The notes beneath the pieces were generated by a model, which was given only the letters and a program-made list of their open reading frames with translations, had not been told where the DNA came from and ran no database searches. The position numbers were made by a program, and so were the translations under genes. Of a DNA stretch of 64,000 bases, positions 47,291 through 57,475 are shown one piece after another (the stretch's first letter is position 1; each line of letters starts with the position of its first letter). Source of the DNA: Escarpia spicata (taxonomy: Eukaryota > Annelida > Polychaeta > Sabellida > Siboglinidae); the NCBI GenBank assembly GCA_963995525.1, contig OZ023206.1, forward strand, positions 22,070,631-22,134,630, written 5' to 3'.

Positions 47291-47702
47291 GAGGTGCCAA
47301 GTTTACTGCTTTGGTGGTAGACCTCATGCTTTTTCAATTTTTGGGGGTAATTTCACGATCTACCACCGGACCAATATTTCATGGTACATTTTTTTTCCAG
47401 ATTTTAAATCGTCATAAACCAGTGAATGTCAAGGTTTAATAACATCGTTACTGCCTCTGAATTCAATTAGGCTGTCTAAGCAACATCTTAATTGAAAAAT
47501 GCATCAAAAATAAGTAAATATACCCTAAAATTGAACAATTATCCAGCCATGGAGCAGTTCGTTTTCTTGCAGGCACTCCCCCTCGTGACTGCAACGTGAG
47601 GCTCGTGGTGCCAGATCCTCCTCTACCATTATCATATTCATATCATGAAAACAGGTAGATCTACCTTTTTTGGCAATATAATTTGCCACCTGGTTATATG
47701 AA

Positions 47703-49090
47703 TCAGCCCCGTTTCATCAAGAAGATAACAGCCGCAAGAGTAACAGCAGCAGCAGCCACCATGAACGACAACACAATGATGCTTTGGTTCTGTGCTGCAT
47801 CTCTCTCTTCTGAGTGGCCAGTATTGTCTTTGACAAGACCGACATCACAGTGGTCAGTATCGCTTTGGGCAAGACTGATGTCACTCTGGCTGTCTTGGAC
47901 ATCAGATGGACTCGGGTGGATACGACCGAGTTGACCAACATTGTGCAAGATGCTGTGGTCTCCAGACACATCTGATAAAACTGTGGAAGGTTGCATCTTC
48001 CATTGGTTATCTCCACTCGCAAGTGGTGTGTGCGTCAATGAACTGTCCAGTCCACTTCGATGGTCAAGCCTCTCTCCAGCCATAGTTGGAAAAACACTGC
48101 CCACATCACTATCAATGCCACAGCATCGGTCCTCGTTGTCTATCAGATCACTCCTTCTGTTGCCTTCTGTTAGGCTGGACACATTATCTGTTTCAACACT
48201 ATTACACGTGCGTGGCTTCATAAGCTCTGTCTCGTCACCACTGCTTCCGTCGTCATCGCTTGACTGCCCATGAGATTCAAGATCCCCTTCTTCCTGTCTT
48301 GACGTCATAGACACCTCCACTGGTAGGTTTTCTCGTACGCTCACCAGCGAAGGTTCTGGGGTCGTTTCAATGCGAGCCTTCTGTTCGGTATCGGCGCAGT
48401 CTGAGGGTTCCACAGAGGCAAACGGCAATAGGTCTGCCTCACATCTCACAGCAGTATGTCCTTGTTCGATATCAACATCAGGTAGTCCTGATTTTACATC
48501 ATGCCGCATATCAGGTAGTCCTGATCTTCCGTCAGGACTTACGTGAGGTTGTCCTGATCTTCCGTCAGGACTTACGTGAGGTTGTCCTGATCTTCCATCA
48601 GGACTTATGTGAGGTTGTCCTGATCTTCTGTCAGGACTCATGTCAAGTTGTCCTGACCTTCCATTCAGACTATCAATTTGTCCTGATCTTCTAGCAGGAT
48701 TTCTATCAAGTTGTCCCGATATTCCATTAGGATTTATGTCACCTTGTCCTGATCTTTCACCAGGACTAACATCAAGTTGTCCTGACCTTGTACTAGGACT
48801 CACGACAGGTTGTCCTGAACTCCCGAAAGTACCAAATTCACTGAAACTGGCACTGGCATCAGCAGGGAGGGAACTGTCACTTGTGTCCAGGCTCGACATG
48901 TCATCGTCGGTCAGACTGTCACCTGACTTGGAGACAGACATGTGACAGTGGTGGCCTAACTGTACATTACAGTTTGTTATCATGATTGTGTCACCTTGAC
49001 CTCTTTCTGCTGAGGTCGTAGGTGGCATGTCTCCTTGACCTCTCTCTGTCTGTGACCTATCGGGTTGTCTGCCGCATGCAATATCGAGGG
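47703..49090 (-). CDS. MAVS-like gene, last exon (repeat region and tail anchor)
   Basis: Acceptor CTTCTGGTCTTGTTCTAG, then CC-CTC, which takes the single G left by the CARD exon. The open frame extends upstream to 49160, but the extra hydrophobic residues there are simply the translated pyrimidine tract, so the AG at 49091-49092 is preferred. Coordinates 48470-48822 hold the repeats S-G-Q-P-H-V-S-P-D-G-R and variants. Acidic Ser clusters (Q-S-S-D-D-D-G-S-S-G-D-E) follow. The end is I-I-V-L-S-F-M-V-A-A-A-A-V-T-L-A-A-V-I-F then L-M-K-R-G and stop. Confidence 0.7.
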
Positions 49091-50518
49091 CTAGAACAAG
49101 ACCAGAAGCCAGCATTAGCGCATTGCTTACACAATGACTTGTATCGTCCCAACAAACCATCAATTATCACCACTACGGTATGTTGTTTTTAAACTTGTTC
49201 GCAGTGGCGACATCTGCAGAGTTGTTCACAAGACATCAGTAAATAACTATTGTGTTTTTCTTAAGTACAACATCAAAAGATAGCATATTGCAAAATAAAT
49301 AAATCATTATGTTTTTTAAATATGTCACCAATTGGTAGATCAGAGGCCACTGATCAAAGGAAGCGAATAAACATAGAAAGAGAGGACGGCACCTGGGAGG
49401 AGATACTCTTACAATGTTACAGAGTATTGATATACAGATTGACATACAGTATTAATATACAGACTGGCATATAGTATTAATATACAGACTGGCATACAGT
49501 GATAATGTAAAGACTGGACCTGTGCGCCTGGGAGGAGATACTCTTACAATGCTATAAAGTTAGCATATTGATATATCAACCGACATATGCATGTCACTGT
49601 TACACAATAACTATCGAGATTAATTATGCGCATTAATACAAAAATGCCGAAAGTGCCACTGGGCTGAACCTGTGAAAGACGCAGTTCAACTTAAGTTTGA
49701 TAATGATAATGCAGTGAATATGGAAGGCACAACACTACTGAATGCAACTCGACACAATAACCCAGAATGTGCTCCTGGAGTGAAAATAGGCATACAGTGG
49801 GGACATCTAGTGACCAATTTCGAAGATATGTTTGTTTTGGAATGCAGTACTTTCAGTGTTATTGCACTGGTGCGCAATTATAAACGTAGGCATTACCACA
49901 GCTAATCACTGTTTATGTAGCGATCACCCAATGTATAGCAGTCAGCTGTTTAGGTGATTCTAACAAAAGTATGCCACTGTTGTATTGAACTGAATGTGCA
50001 CGTGTGTCTATAGACTGGGATACGCTGGCACTGTGCGCCCGACTCGACCAGTCTAGACCAGACTCCCTGCAAGTGCAGTGTGTCCACTACACTAACCGTC
50101 ACCAACTGCGCTATACTCTAAGCTGGCATTATGTCATAACCACGTAAACTTGAAAACATTCGACTACATCAGAACTAGTCAGGGTCAGTCCAGATGATGT
50201 ATTCAAAAGATTTCAAGTTTTCATGCCAGCTTCGAATATAGCATAGTCGGTGTAGCGGACACAATAAGTCAGAGGGAATCTGGTCTGATTTCATGAAAAG
50301 TGCCCTGTTAACCTGGCCTTAATTAATTTCCATTGCAGTTTTAAAGTAACTAATAAATTTGCTTTACCTTCCACCATTTTATCAGCCAACTCTTTAAGCC
50401 CCACTTCTTGGAGCGCATCGATAAACTCTTTCGTCTTTCCTTTGCGTAACAGACATTCCTTCAGTTTCTGCACAGCATTTTGTTCCCCGTCATTCCTTTG
50501 CACGCATTTAATCTCTTG
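47703..50518 (-). CDS. CARD adaptor with C-terminal membrane anchor, MAVS-like (5' exon(s) missing)
   Basis: Two minus-strand exons in matching phase: 50368-50518 (second half of a CARD) and 47703-49090 (462 codons including the stop). Together they make a CARD, then about 430 residues of Ser/Asp/Gly-rich disordered sequence with eleven 11-residue repeats, then a C-terminal hydrophobic segment of about 20 residues ending M-K-R-G. N-terminal CARD plus disordered middle plus tail anchor is the layout of MAVS, which sits on the mitochondrial outer membrane and relays RIG-I-type RNA sensing. S-R-Q-E in the middle region fits the minimal TRAF2-type binding motif. The exon for the first half of the CARD was not found. 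That the two exons form one gene is inferred from strand, order and phase. No polyadenylation signal was recognised. Alternatives: another CARD membrane protein, or two neighbouring genes. Confidence 0.55.
48470..48822 (-). repeat. Coding 33-bp tandem repeat, eleven units
   Basis: Unit of 11 codons, consensus S-G-Q-x-(D/H)-x-S-P-D-x-R. The central units are nearly identical at DNA level (GTTGTCCTGATCTTC-GTCAGGACT on the plus strand), the outer ones diverged. Frame is kept throughout, so unit number can vary without breaking the protein. Confidence 0.9.
49091..49384. other. Intron of the MAVS-like gene, nothing recognised
   Basis: Non-coding; the pyrimidine tract of the last exon lies at its left end. 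Confidence 0.4.
49385..49560. repeat. Local duplications: GGGAGGAGATACTCTTACAATG twice, and a 28-30-bp tandem unit
   Basis: The phrase CCTGGGAGGAGATACTC (continuing TTACAATG) occurs at 49392 and 49528. Between them the unit GTATTAATATACAGACTGGCATA repeats about three times (49430-49515). In the intron of the MAVS-like gene. Confidence 0.85.
49561..50057. other. Intron of the MAVS-like gene, second part, nothing recognised
   Basis: Contains a 77-codon plus-strand frame with no known domain. Confidence 0.4.
50058..50283. mobile_element. Fold-back MITE with arms of about 65 bp
   Basis: The left arm 50058-50130 pairs with 50222-50283: CCAGACTCCCTG / CCAGATTCCCTC, GTGTGTCCACTACAC / TTGTGTCCGCTACACC, AAGCTGGCATT / AAGCTGGCATG. 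In the intron of the MAVS-like gene, next to the CARD exon. Confidence 0.75.
50368..50518 (-). CDS. MAVS-like gene, CARD exon (helices about 3-6)
   Basis: Between acceptor GTTGTAG and donor AAG|GTAAAG. Encodes Q-E-I-K-C-V then G-E-Q-N-A-V-Q-K-L-K-E-C-L and F-I-D-A-L-Q-E-V-G-L-K-E-L-A-D-K-M. The spacing of Ile, Cys, Leu-Leu, Phe, Ala-Leu and Leu-Ala fits the second half of a caspase recruitment domain. Ends in phase 1. Confidence 0.65.
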
Positions 50519-51814
50519 CTACAACATGCATGAAAGTATCTCTCTTATACATCTGCACAGATTCTTAGCTTAATCAAAGCAGCGTATTCATTTTGTCAAA
50601 ACAAAATACTGCAAAAAGTATCCATAGTGGACACTAACTGGGCTGCAATATAAGGTCCATTACGGCTACATTACTGCTGTGGATTGGTTGTGGACACTAC
50701 AAACTTCAGTGGAACCTCAGTATTAAATTTAAGGTTACCCTTAGGATTGTGCAAAAGTGACCTGATTAGTAAGGTGACCATACTAGCAACACTATTTTCC
50801 TATACTTTGTTGTTTATGGAACAAATTTGGGAGTATCCTGGTGTGACCTTAATTGCAAGGTGGCTGTATTACCGGGGTGACTGTAAAGCGAGCTTTCAAA
50901 AGTGTCCCTTTTCGTTACGGAAAAGTGTCCGCTATGGCAGATTTCACTGTATTCAATTTTGCCAATCAGGAAATATTCATGGTTTCAAGCATAACAAAAT
51001 ATTCCTTTGTCAATTTGTCGGAAAAACATCCTAGCAAGGCAACTATGAAACGTGACGTAGATTGGCACTCTCCTAAAATTTATGTTGTTTTTTGCTTGAT
51101 TTAATTTGTGAAAATAAATTACTAATTGACAGGCTGACATTTAAGACAATAACAAGTCTGACAATGGATTCACATATATATATCACTAGAGTATTCTTTC
51201 AAGACTCATAGTAAAACCAACATTTCCAGGACTACATAATTAATTTACACAGTAATTAGGCATTGATAATGTGTTTTATATATCCTGATAGAAACCTTCT
51301 CAAAGGTGCTGGCTAGGTAACATATTAGTCGAAGAGCCAGCGGTCATTAATTTGCTTGAAATTTCCACGTGTCTGGTGGGTATTTCTGAATAGCCATACA
51401 CTTGGGCTGTTCAAAACAATGTGTCTTAAGGTTCCCAAGTGGTGGACTGACGTGCTAGGGGGTGATGAATGTCCTTAGCTGTGAATAATAAAAGATGGCG
51501 GTAGGGGTAAATAGTAGTCCATTTGATCCACACAAATATCCCAAACTATAGCAACTTGGTATCGTTGGAAAGATATTTGGAAAATTGGATACTCTTTCCA
51601 ACAATGTCGTAATTAATGTGTAATTATGGTGTAGTGACATCATATGTGGACTATGCTATCAATTACTGTACATTTTAGTTCGTAGTTCACGTAGGTGAAA
51701 CCCTCTAACCTAGAGAATTTCTGCAAAAATGTTTTTAAAGACTTTCAGACAGAAAAATCCATTTCCTTAAGCAAAAGTGTGTCTGATCAGTTAGTAAATG
51801 ATAGCTGATTTCAC
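50519..51814. other. Interval with nothing recognised, searched for a first CARD exon
   Basis: I looked on the minus strand for the first half of the CARD and saw no convincing match. Plus-strand frames of 83-116 codons (50684-51104) show no domain. Confidence 0.4.
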
Positions 51815-52716
51815 GTAACGTGAGTCACTTTACCAATACTCATTGATCATGTCGACATATGCGACAATATGTAGCGACATCGACCATCGTCCGTGACCTT
51901 GGTGTTGCAATCGATGCTGATTTATCGATGGCGACGCAGGTTGCAAATGTATGTTGAAGTGCTTACTACCATCTCTCGAGAATTGCTCATGTACAAGAGG
52001 CAATGACAACCAGTGTCTGCAAATGTCTTGTCCATGCACTTGTGACATCCAGAATTGATTATGGAAATGCGATGCTGTTTGGTATACCTGACCGTCTGCT
52101 GCACCGTCTAAAGAGAGTCCAACGGTCAACCGCTCGTGTTGTGATGCAACTTCGACGAGGTGACCGGCGATCTATCACTGCGGTCCTACAACAGCTACAC
52201 TGGCTCCCAGTGAGAAAGCGCATCGAGTACAAGTTACTCATGGTTGTACACACGGCACTGTATGCAGGCACGCCAGTGTATCTCGCGTCACTGCTACATC
52301 GTTACGCACCATGCAAGACCCTACGTTCTGGCGGTGGTCTGCTTCTGGATGTTCCACGCGTGACCCTAGAACGTTATGGTCGCCGGGCGTTTGCATGTGC
52401 TGGGCCGACATTGTGGAACTCTCTGCCTCTGGAACTACGCGCGATTGAGAACACTAGATAGTTTGGAAAATTATTGAAGACATTTCTGTTCTCAAACTAA
52501 TATAATCAGACATCATTTAATCTTTGCATTATTCATGCATATAGTTTTAATACATTTTTAGTCTTATTTATCTCAGAATCACATTTTAGTATCTAATCAA
52601 ATTATTTAATGTAAATTAGGCTTTTTATTTTTTTTCTCAGTAGGTTCAGCTGTTCAGCACTTTTGCTAATCGTTTATTTTACCATTGCATTTACCCATAA
52701 TTTTACTATACTTAGG

Positions 52717-52751
<35 letters not shown>

Positions 52752-53314
52752 ACAGTATATACTAGGATATTGTTTGCTAATTTAATTTATTTTCTTATTT
52801 ATTCGCTTAAATGTGTTTTTATGCTTCTTAGATGATTGGCAATTTGTAAACACCCGTGAACGGGGGTCATTAGTCCCGGATTTGATGGTGTATAAATAAA
52901 GTTTATTATTATTATTATTATTATTTATTATTATTACGGTAACACGAGTCATGCTGATTATGTAATATTTGTGTATATTGTTGATAAAATTTCAATTTAT
53001 TAATTGTGTTTTTAAATGCTTTTTATTTGTGATTCATTCAAGGGTATTCATTGGTTTCTGTCATTTATACTTTGAGGAGAAATTTGATATGAATAAAGGT
53101 AGGTTTCTGTGTTTTCCTTTTGCCGTAATGTGAGTCATGCTATAATTAGATACAATTAAAACCATATTATGTAAATAAATTATCGTTTGTCGATATCATT
53201 TAATACACTATGCCAATAGGTTTCTACCTACAGATGATGGATTTTGAAATGCATTATTATAGCACATATGCCAAAATATAGTTTCTGAAATGGGCAAAAC
53301 TGTAACGCGAGTCA
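51815..53314. promoter_or_regulatory. Four copies of GTAAYRYGAGTCA
   Basis: At 51815-51827, 52939-52951, 53125-53137 and 53302-53314, all on the plus strand. The end TGAGTCA/CGAGTCA resembles an AP-1 site. One lies just before the LINE at 51840 and three after it. Function unknown; it could be a decayed tandem repeat split by the LINE. Confidence 0.35.
51840..52935 (+). mobile_element. CR1/L2-like LINE D, 3' part with TTA tail
   Basis: The coding piece at 52003-52461 reads S-R-I-D-Y-G-N-A-M-L-F-G-I-P, L-K-R-V-Q-R-S-T-A-R, L-H-W-L-P-V-R-K-R-I-E-Y-K and F-A-C-A-G-P-T-L-W-N-S-L-P-L-E-L-R. A 3' UTR follows to ATAAATAAAGTTTATTATTATTATTATT (52885-52935). The same family as 785-1000. Bases upstream of 52003 hold more of it with frameshifts. 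Confidence 0.88.
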
Positions 53315-53679
53315 CGGTGGAAATGCCCAATGAGTTAAATCCAGTTAATAAATGAAATGTTTATTACAACAACATTGACAACTACCCATTAACACATATT
53401 GTTAGTGTAGCATACAAAAACTGTAAGTGTTACAAACGTACTTGATCTGAAGTTGAAAGGCTGGGTAGATATGTCAGTATCTCCATTGGGTTAATCTTTT
53501 TAACAATGGTTGGGTAGTACTTGTACAATACTTTATTAAATCCGGTCTCAAAGTCCCATGTTCTCCAATCGTCCATTCCGAGTCACGCTTTCAGGATCGC
53601 GTCGGAAATAATGTCTGCAACACAAATTGTATTAATTTACAGGCAAATGTTAGGGGTCGTCCATAAAGTATGTCACGTT
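52936..53679. other. Interval with nothing else recognised
   Basis: Apart from the GAGTCA motifs no gene or repeat is seen. Confidence 0.4.
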
Positions 53680-54080
53680 AAATTTTGTAGAGTAGAGGGA
53701 TCTAACCCGGTGTACACTAAGCCGCATCGGGTCCTCTGTGCTCTGTGACCAAAAGTCGAGCAAGAGTTAGACAGGCTTGAAAAAGCAGGGGTGATTTCAC
53801 CAGTTACAAGTAGTGACTGGGCAACAGGTGTGGTGGTTATGCCCAAGAAGAATGGTGCTATTAGACTGTGTGGCAATTATAAGACGACAGTTAACCAGTT
53901 ACAAGTAGTGACTGGGCAACAGGTGTGGTGGTTATGCCCAAGAAGAATGGTGCTATTAGACTGTGTGGCAATTATAAAACGACAGTTAACCCTCAGTTGA
54001 AAACTGCTTCCCCGCCGAATATCCACATTGACGATATTCTGGCAGATTTGGCTGGTGGAGCAAAATTCTCAAAACTTGAC
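53680..54080 (+). mobile_element. Ty3-type reverse-transcriptase scrap
   Basis: Encodes [45 protein letters not shown] and, after an inserted duplicate, P-P-N-I-H-I-D-D-I-L-A-D-L and F-S-K-L-D. This is the start of a Ty3-type RT, from a family different from the element at 7-12 kb. It ends abruptly after K-L-D. Confidence 0.85.
53800..53989. repeat. 95-bp tandem duplication inside the RT scrap
   Basis: 53800-53894 is repeated at 53895-53989 with one visible difference (TATAAGACG / TATAAAACG). As 95 is not a multiple of three it breaks the frame. Near identity shows it is young compared with the element. Confidence 0.93.
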
Positions 54081-54083
54081 TGA

Positions 54084-54320
54084 CAGTGTTCTACCCAGGT
54101 TCTCAAAAGGGCAGGGTGCCATTTCAGAAAAGGGCATATAGGATGCGGTGAGCAATAGCTGAAAAGGCACGTGCGACGCGTGACTAAATAGTTAACATGA
54201 CCCATATTTAACAGTGTTTTTCCCAGGTTTTCAAAAGCCATTTTAGTAAAGGGTACATAGAGCGTGGTAAGCAGTGGTTAAAATGGCACTTGTGACATGC
54301 GACTAAATTAAATAGTTAAC
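54084..54320. repeat. Diverged tandem duplication of about 115 bp
   Basis: CAGTGTTCTACCCAGGTTCTCAAAAG ... CTAAATAGTTAAC at 54084-54198 resembles CAGTGTTTTTCCCAGGTTTTCAAAAG ... AAATAGTTAAC at 54211-54320. It abuts the RT scrap. 54321-55045 is unassigned. Confidence 0.8.
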
Positions 54321-55049
54321 AAGACATAGTAGTAGTGTACAGCTTGTAGTTTAATATCATACTACTTACATATAGTATATTATGTACACAGTGTGTATAT
54401 TTATGCAAGCGCCCCGATGTCGACTACGTATCCCAATCGCGCCACGCGGTCATTTCGATTGTTCAAGTATAATGTGGTATGGCAATACACATTCAGTGTA
54501 GGACTATGTTTCACTCACGGGAAAACAGTTCCACTTGAGATCTAAATGTCTCAAGAGAGGTGCAGTATAAGGTTTGTGGGAGAGCCTTTAAATGCAGGTC
54601 TATAAAATAATGCATCCCCAAAACATTATGGGCCTGATTTGGTTGTAGTCTGATTCTGAAGTTCCACGTGGATAGCAGTTCCGTGCTATCATATAAAGCT
54701 GTGAATATAATAACATATAATGTTTGCACTTCAAGCGAATGAAGGCAAAGTGTCGAAACCAGTGAGAGTGCGGCACGGCAAGATGTCAAATCCGGAAAGA
54801 AACACTCTTCCACATCTAAAGGGTTTATTCAGTTTGACTAGCCACATGAAGACAGGTGATTGCAGCTATCGGAAGAAACAAGAACAACGTACATTTCTCT
54901 TTAGAGCCGACCAACATTATGCAAAATATAATGAGGCATGAAAAGTGTTTATTCATAAGTTCACCAAACATCCATCAATTCATATTTTGAAACCAATGCA
55001 GTGCACATTAAAATATAACACATACATTATAAATTGACAAACAAATTAA

Positions 55050-56330
55050 AGGGAATAAAAACATATATGGCTTGAATTCATGTTATATTACATCCTGCTA
55101 TCTATTTCCATGTCCACCAAGCCAAAAACAATCAAAAAAATCAATGAATTAGAAATTCCACATTTAATGCTGTACATCCGGACATTTTCGAAAATGCATA
55201 TTTTTGGCGCGCTTTTTGGGATGACGAGATGTTACGTCACTTATGACCCACACTTGCATCAGGCCGACCCTTTCCATGCATTCAGAGCATGTTTACAAGT
55301 ATAGCTTTTGGGTCGAAACGAGCGTCAGCGTCAGTTATTATAATTAGTATATATAATTTATTAATTGTATATATATTGTACGGTAATATATTGTAATTAT
55401 ATATGTGAAAACAAATGGTGATCTGTCTGGATAAATAAAAGTGAGAAACATCGCGTTATATATATAATTACCATATTTTCATTTTTGTGGCGAATAAATA
55501 ATTACTACCAAAATATTTACAAACAGTGCATCATAGTATAAAAATGATTTGGTTTATATTACTTCGTGAAAACATAAACCAAAAAGTGTAAAAAAAATCA
55601 GTGGTTTGGTGTGGGGGTTTGAACCGGCGTCGCCCGATTGGAAAATAAGTGCTAAGCAACCAACGCCTTTACTAACTGAGCTAGCAAGACCAACAGAAAT
55701 TCACAGACTGATTTAAGTTGTTATGATAAATTGTACAACTCCTCCTTCATACATCGATATTCTAGTGATATTATGAGATTATACGTTACTTTCTGTAGCA
55801 GGATACGATATATGTTTGCTATGTATGTATATTGGTGTACATTATCTCCTGTTGGTTGCATTCGATAAAATTATTCTGAAAACGAGCCCAAGCTCGGCGA
55901 TACCTAGTCGACTTGGAGGCCCATTCGCATTCATTGTTTTGAATAAAATTGTATTCATGTGGAACGGTAAGATAACTGCTTGTTCCTCTATGATGACTAG
56001 TGTTTGTATTTCATCGGAATATTGCACAATAACTCAGTCTGGCGCTCGTTTCGACCCGAAAGCTATACTTGTAAACATGCTCTGAATGCATGGAAAGGGT
56101 CGGCCTGATGCGAGTGTGGGTCATAAGTGATGTCCCGATACCACGTGATCGCCTAGCTCATTAAATTTTTATTTTCCGCGGGAATCGCTGCACAGACGGG
56201 TTTAAAATCGAATTTATGCTACAAATGTATTTTTCTGTATTTTTTTAGTGTTGTCAAATGTTACATACAAGGTTAAACTTTGTGTACACATGGAAAAAGG
56301 ATTTTAGCTAATGCGTTATTTTTATTTCCT
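55050..56330. mobile_element. Kolobok-like non-autonomous transposon K1, 1281 bp, fold-back
   Basis: Ends AGGGAATAAAAAC (left) and GTTATTTTTATTTCCT (right), flanked by TTAA at 55046-55049 and 56331-56334, the target site of Kolobok and piggyBac elements. The outer 200 bp at each end match the two ends of K2 (58664-63932) but in the reverse order, so K1 is inverted relative to K2. Inside lies an 88-bp inverted repeat (55237-55324 with 56043-56130) that is about 97% identical. No transposase. Confidence 0.85.
55598..55690 (-). mobile_element. tRNA-derived SINE head or tRNA pseudogene
   Basis: The minus strand reads GGTCTTGCTAGCTCAGTTAGTAAAGG then GGCGACGCCGGTTCAAACCCCCACACC, with good box A and box B. 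The anticodon arm is expanded and the acceptor ends do not pair, so not a working tRNA. It lies inside K1. Confidence 0.7.
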
Positions 56331-56396
56331 TTAACACCATTATGTTTTACCAACATATACAATAATCTGCCAAACAATATTCCATACAAAGGCTTT

Positions 56397-56575
56397 GATG
56401 GAGAGGAGCGCAGTGGAGCAGTAACTAGAGCTTCAGACTCTCGACCGAGAGAACCCGGGTTTAAATCCTGTGCTTTGGTGTCAAACCTTGGACAAGTTTG
56501 TTCACTCTATGTTGCTCCAGTTCACTTAGCTGTATGAATGAGTACCTGGCAATAGACAGTTGTGGATATAAAGTA
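56397..56575 (+). mobile_element. tRNA-derived SINE family 1, 3'-truncated copy
   Basis: Box A-like GTGGAGCAGTAACTAGAGC, CTCTCGACCGAGAG, box B GGGTTTAAATCC and the first part of the body (GAATGAGTACCTGGCAATAGACAG). Ends near 56575. 56576-57194 shows nothing recognisable. Confidence 0.85.
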
Positions 56576-57194
56576 TTTGATATGTACAGCTATTTTGTAT
56601 TAACCCACTTAATTAAATATTTAACATTGTTAACAATAAAATATTAATAACAGGAATAATCCATAATAAATTCGATATATAATGGTATTATATGGTTTCA
56701 CAATTAGGTAACAATAATTAAAAACAACATATTTCTGAAAGGGGGGCATCCATGGCCTAATGCCCACCTATATACACCAGTTTAGGAGTATAACCGGAAT
56801 GGATCAGGGTGAAATCCATTGAAATATCTATTAAGACATTTATACAGTCTTTCATACTGGTGACATTATTGATGTTTAAAACTGCTGAACCATTCGGTAA
56901 CTAAATGACACCACACCTATTCGCTAAAAAAATTATAAAATTCACCTGTCACTGTATATAATAAAGCTAGCAATTATTATAATAAAAAATGTTTGTTTGC
57001 AAAACAAAATGTTTGAAAAACGCAAACAAATTAATATGTGTTGTATCATAGCCATGATAATATTACCTCTGATAAACAACATTAAAATGTAGCAGTAATT
57101 ACACAAGCAAATAATCGTAATAAATACCATCAGCTGCTGTCAGCATTAAATTTAAGGTAACCTTATTTAATTAGATATCGCATGTTTTATTGAC

Positions 57195-57475
57195 TTTGTA
57201 TTATTGAAATATAAAGCGCGATCTATACTGAATGGTTATGAAAATATTGATAGAAACATTTTTTTCTCAGTTAAGAAAGATAGAAGGATTAGAGGACATG
57301 AAGTTACATTAGCAAAGGAGCTGTATATATTAGAAATAAGAAAGTTCAAATTTTCACAAAGGATTGTAAATGAATGGAACAGATTATCTCCCGATTGTGT
57401 GGGTGCTAGTAGCGTGAATGTTTAAAAATAAAATCGACACATACCTTAGAAGGGCGGGATACACGTAGATATAAG
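57195..57475 (+). mobile_element. LINE ORF2 C-terminal fragment
   Basis: Encodes K-F-K-F-S-Q-R-I-V-N-E-W-N-R-L-S-P-D, A-S-S-V-N-V and, after a one-base frameshift, F-K-N-K-I-D-T-Y-L-R-R-A-G-Y-T and stop. This is the typical end of Jockey/CR1 ORF2. Confidence 0.75.

Noticed and set aside
49091..49163. Hydrophobic stretch at the start of the long minus-strand frame, read as a signal peptide
   Set aside because: It is the translation of a pyrimidine-rich tract ending in CTAG, a good splice acceptor in the phase required by the CARD exon.
55598..55690. Functional tRNA gene on the minus strand
   Set aside because: Oversized anticodon arm and unpaired ends; it lies inside a transposon.
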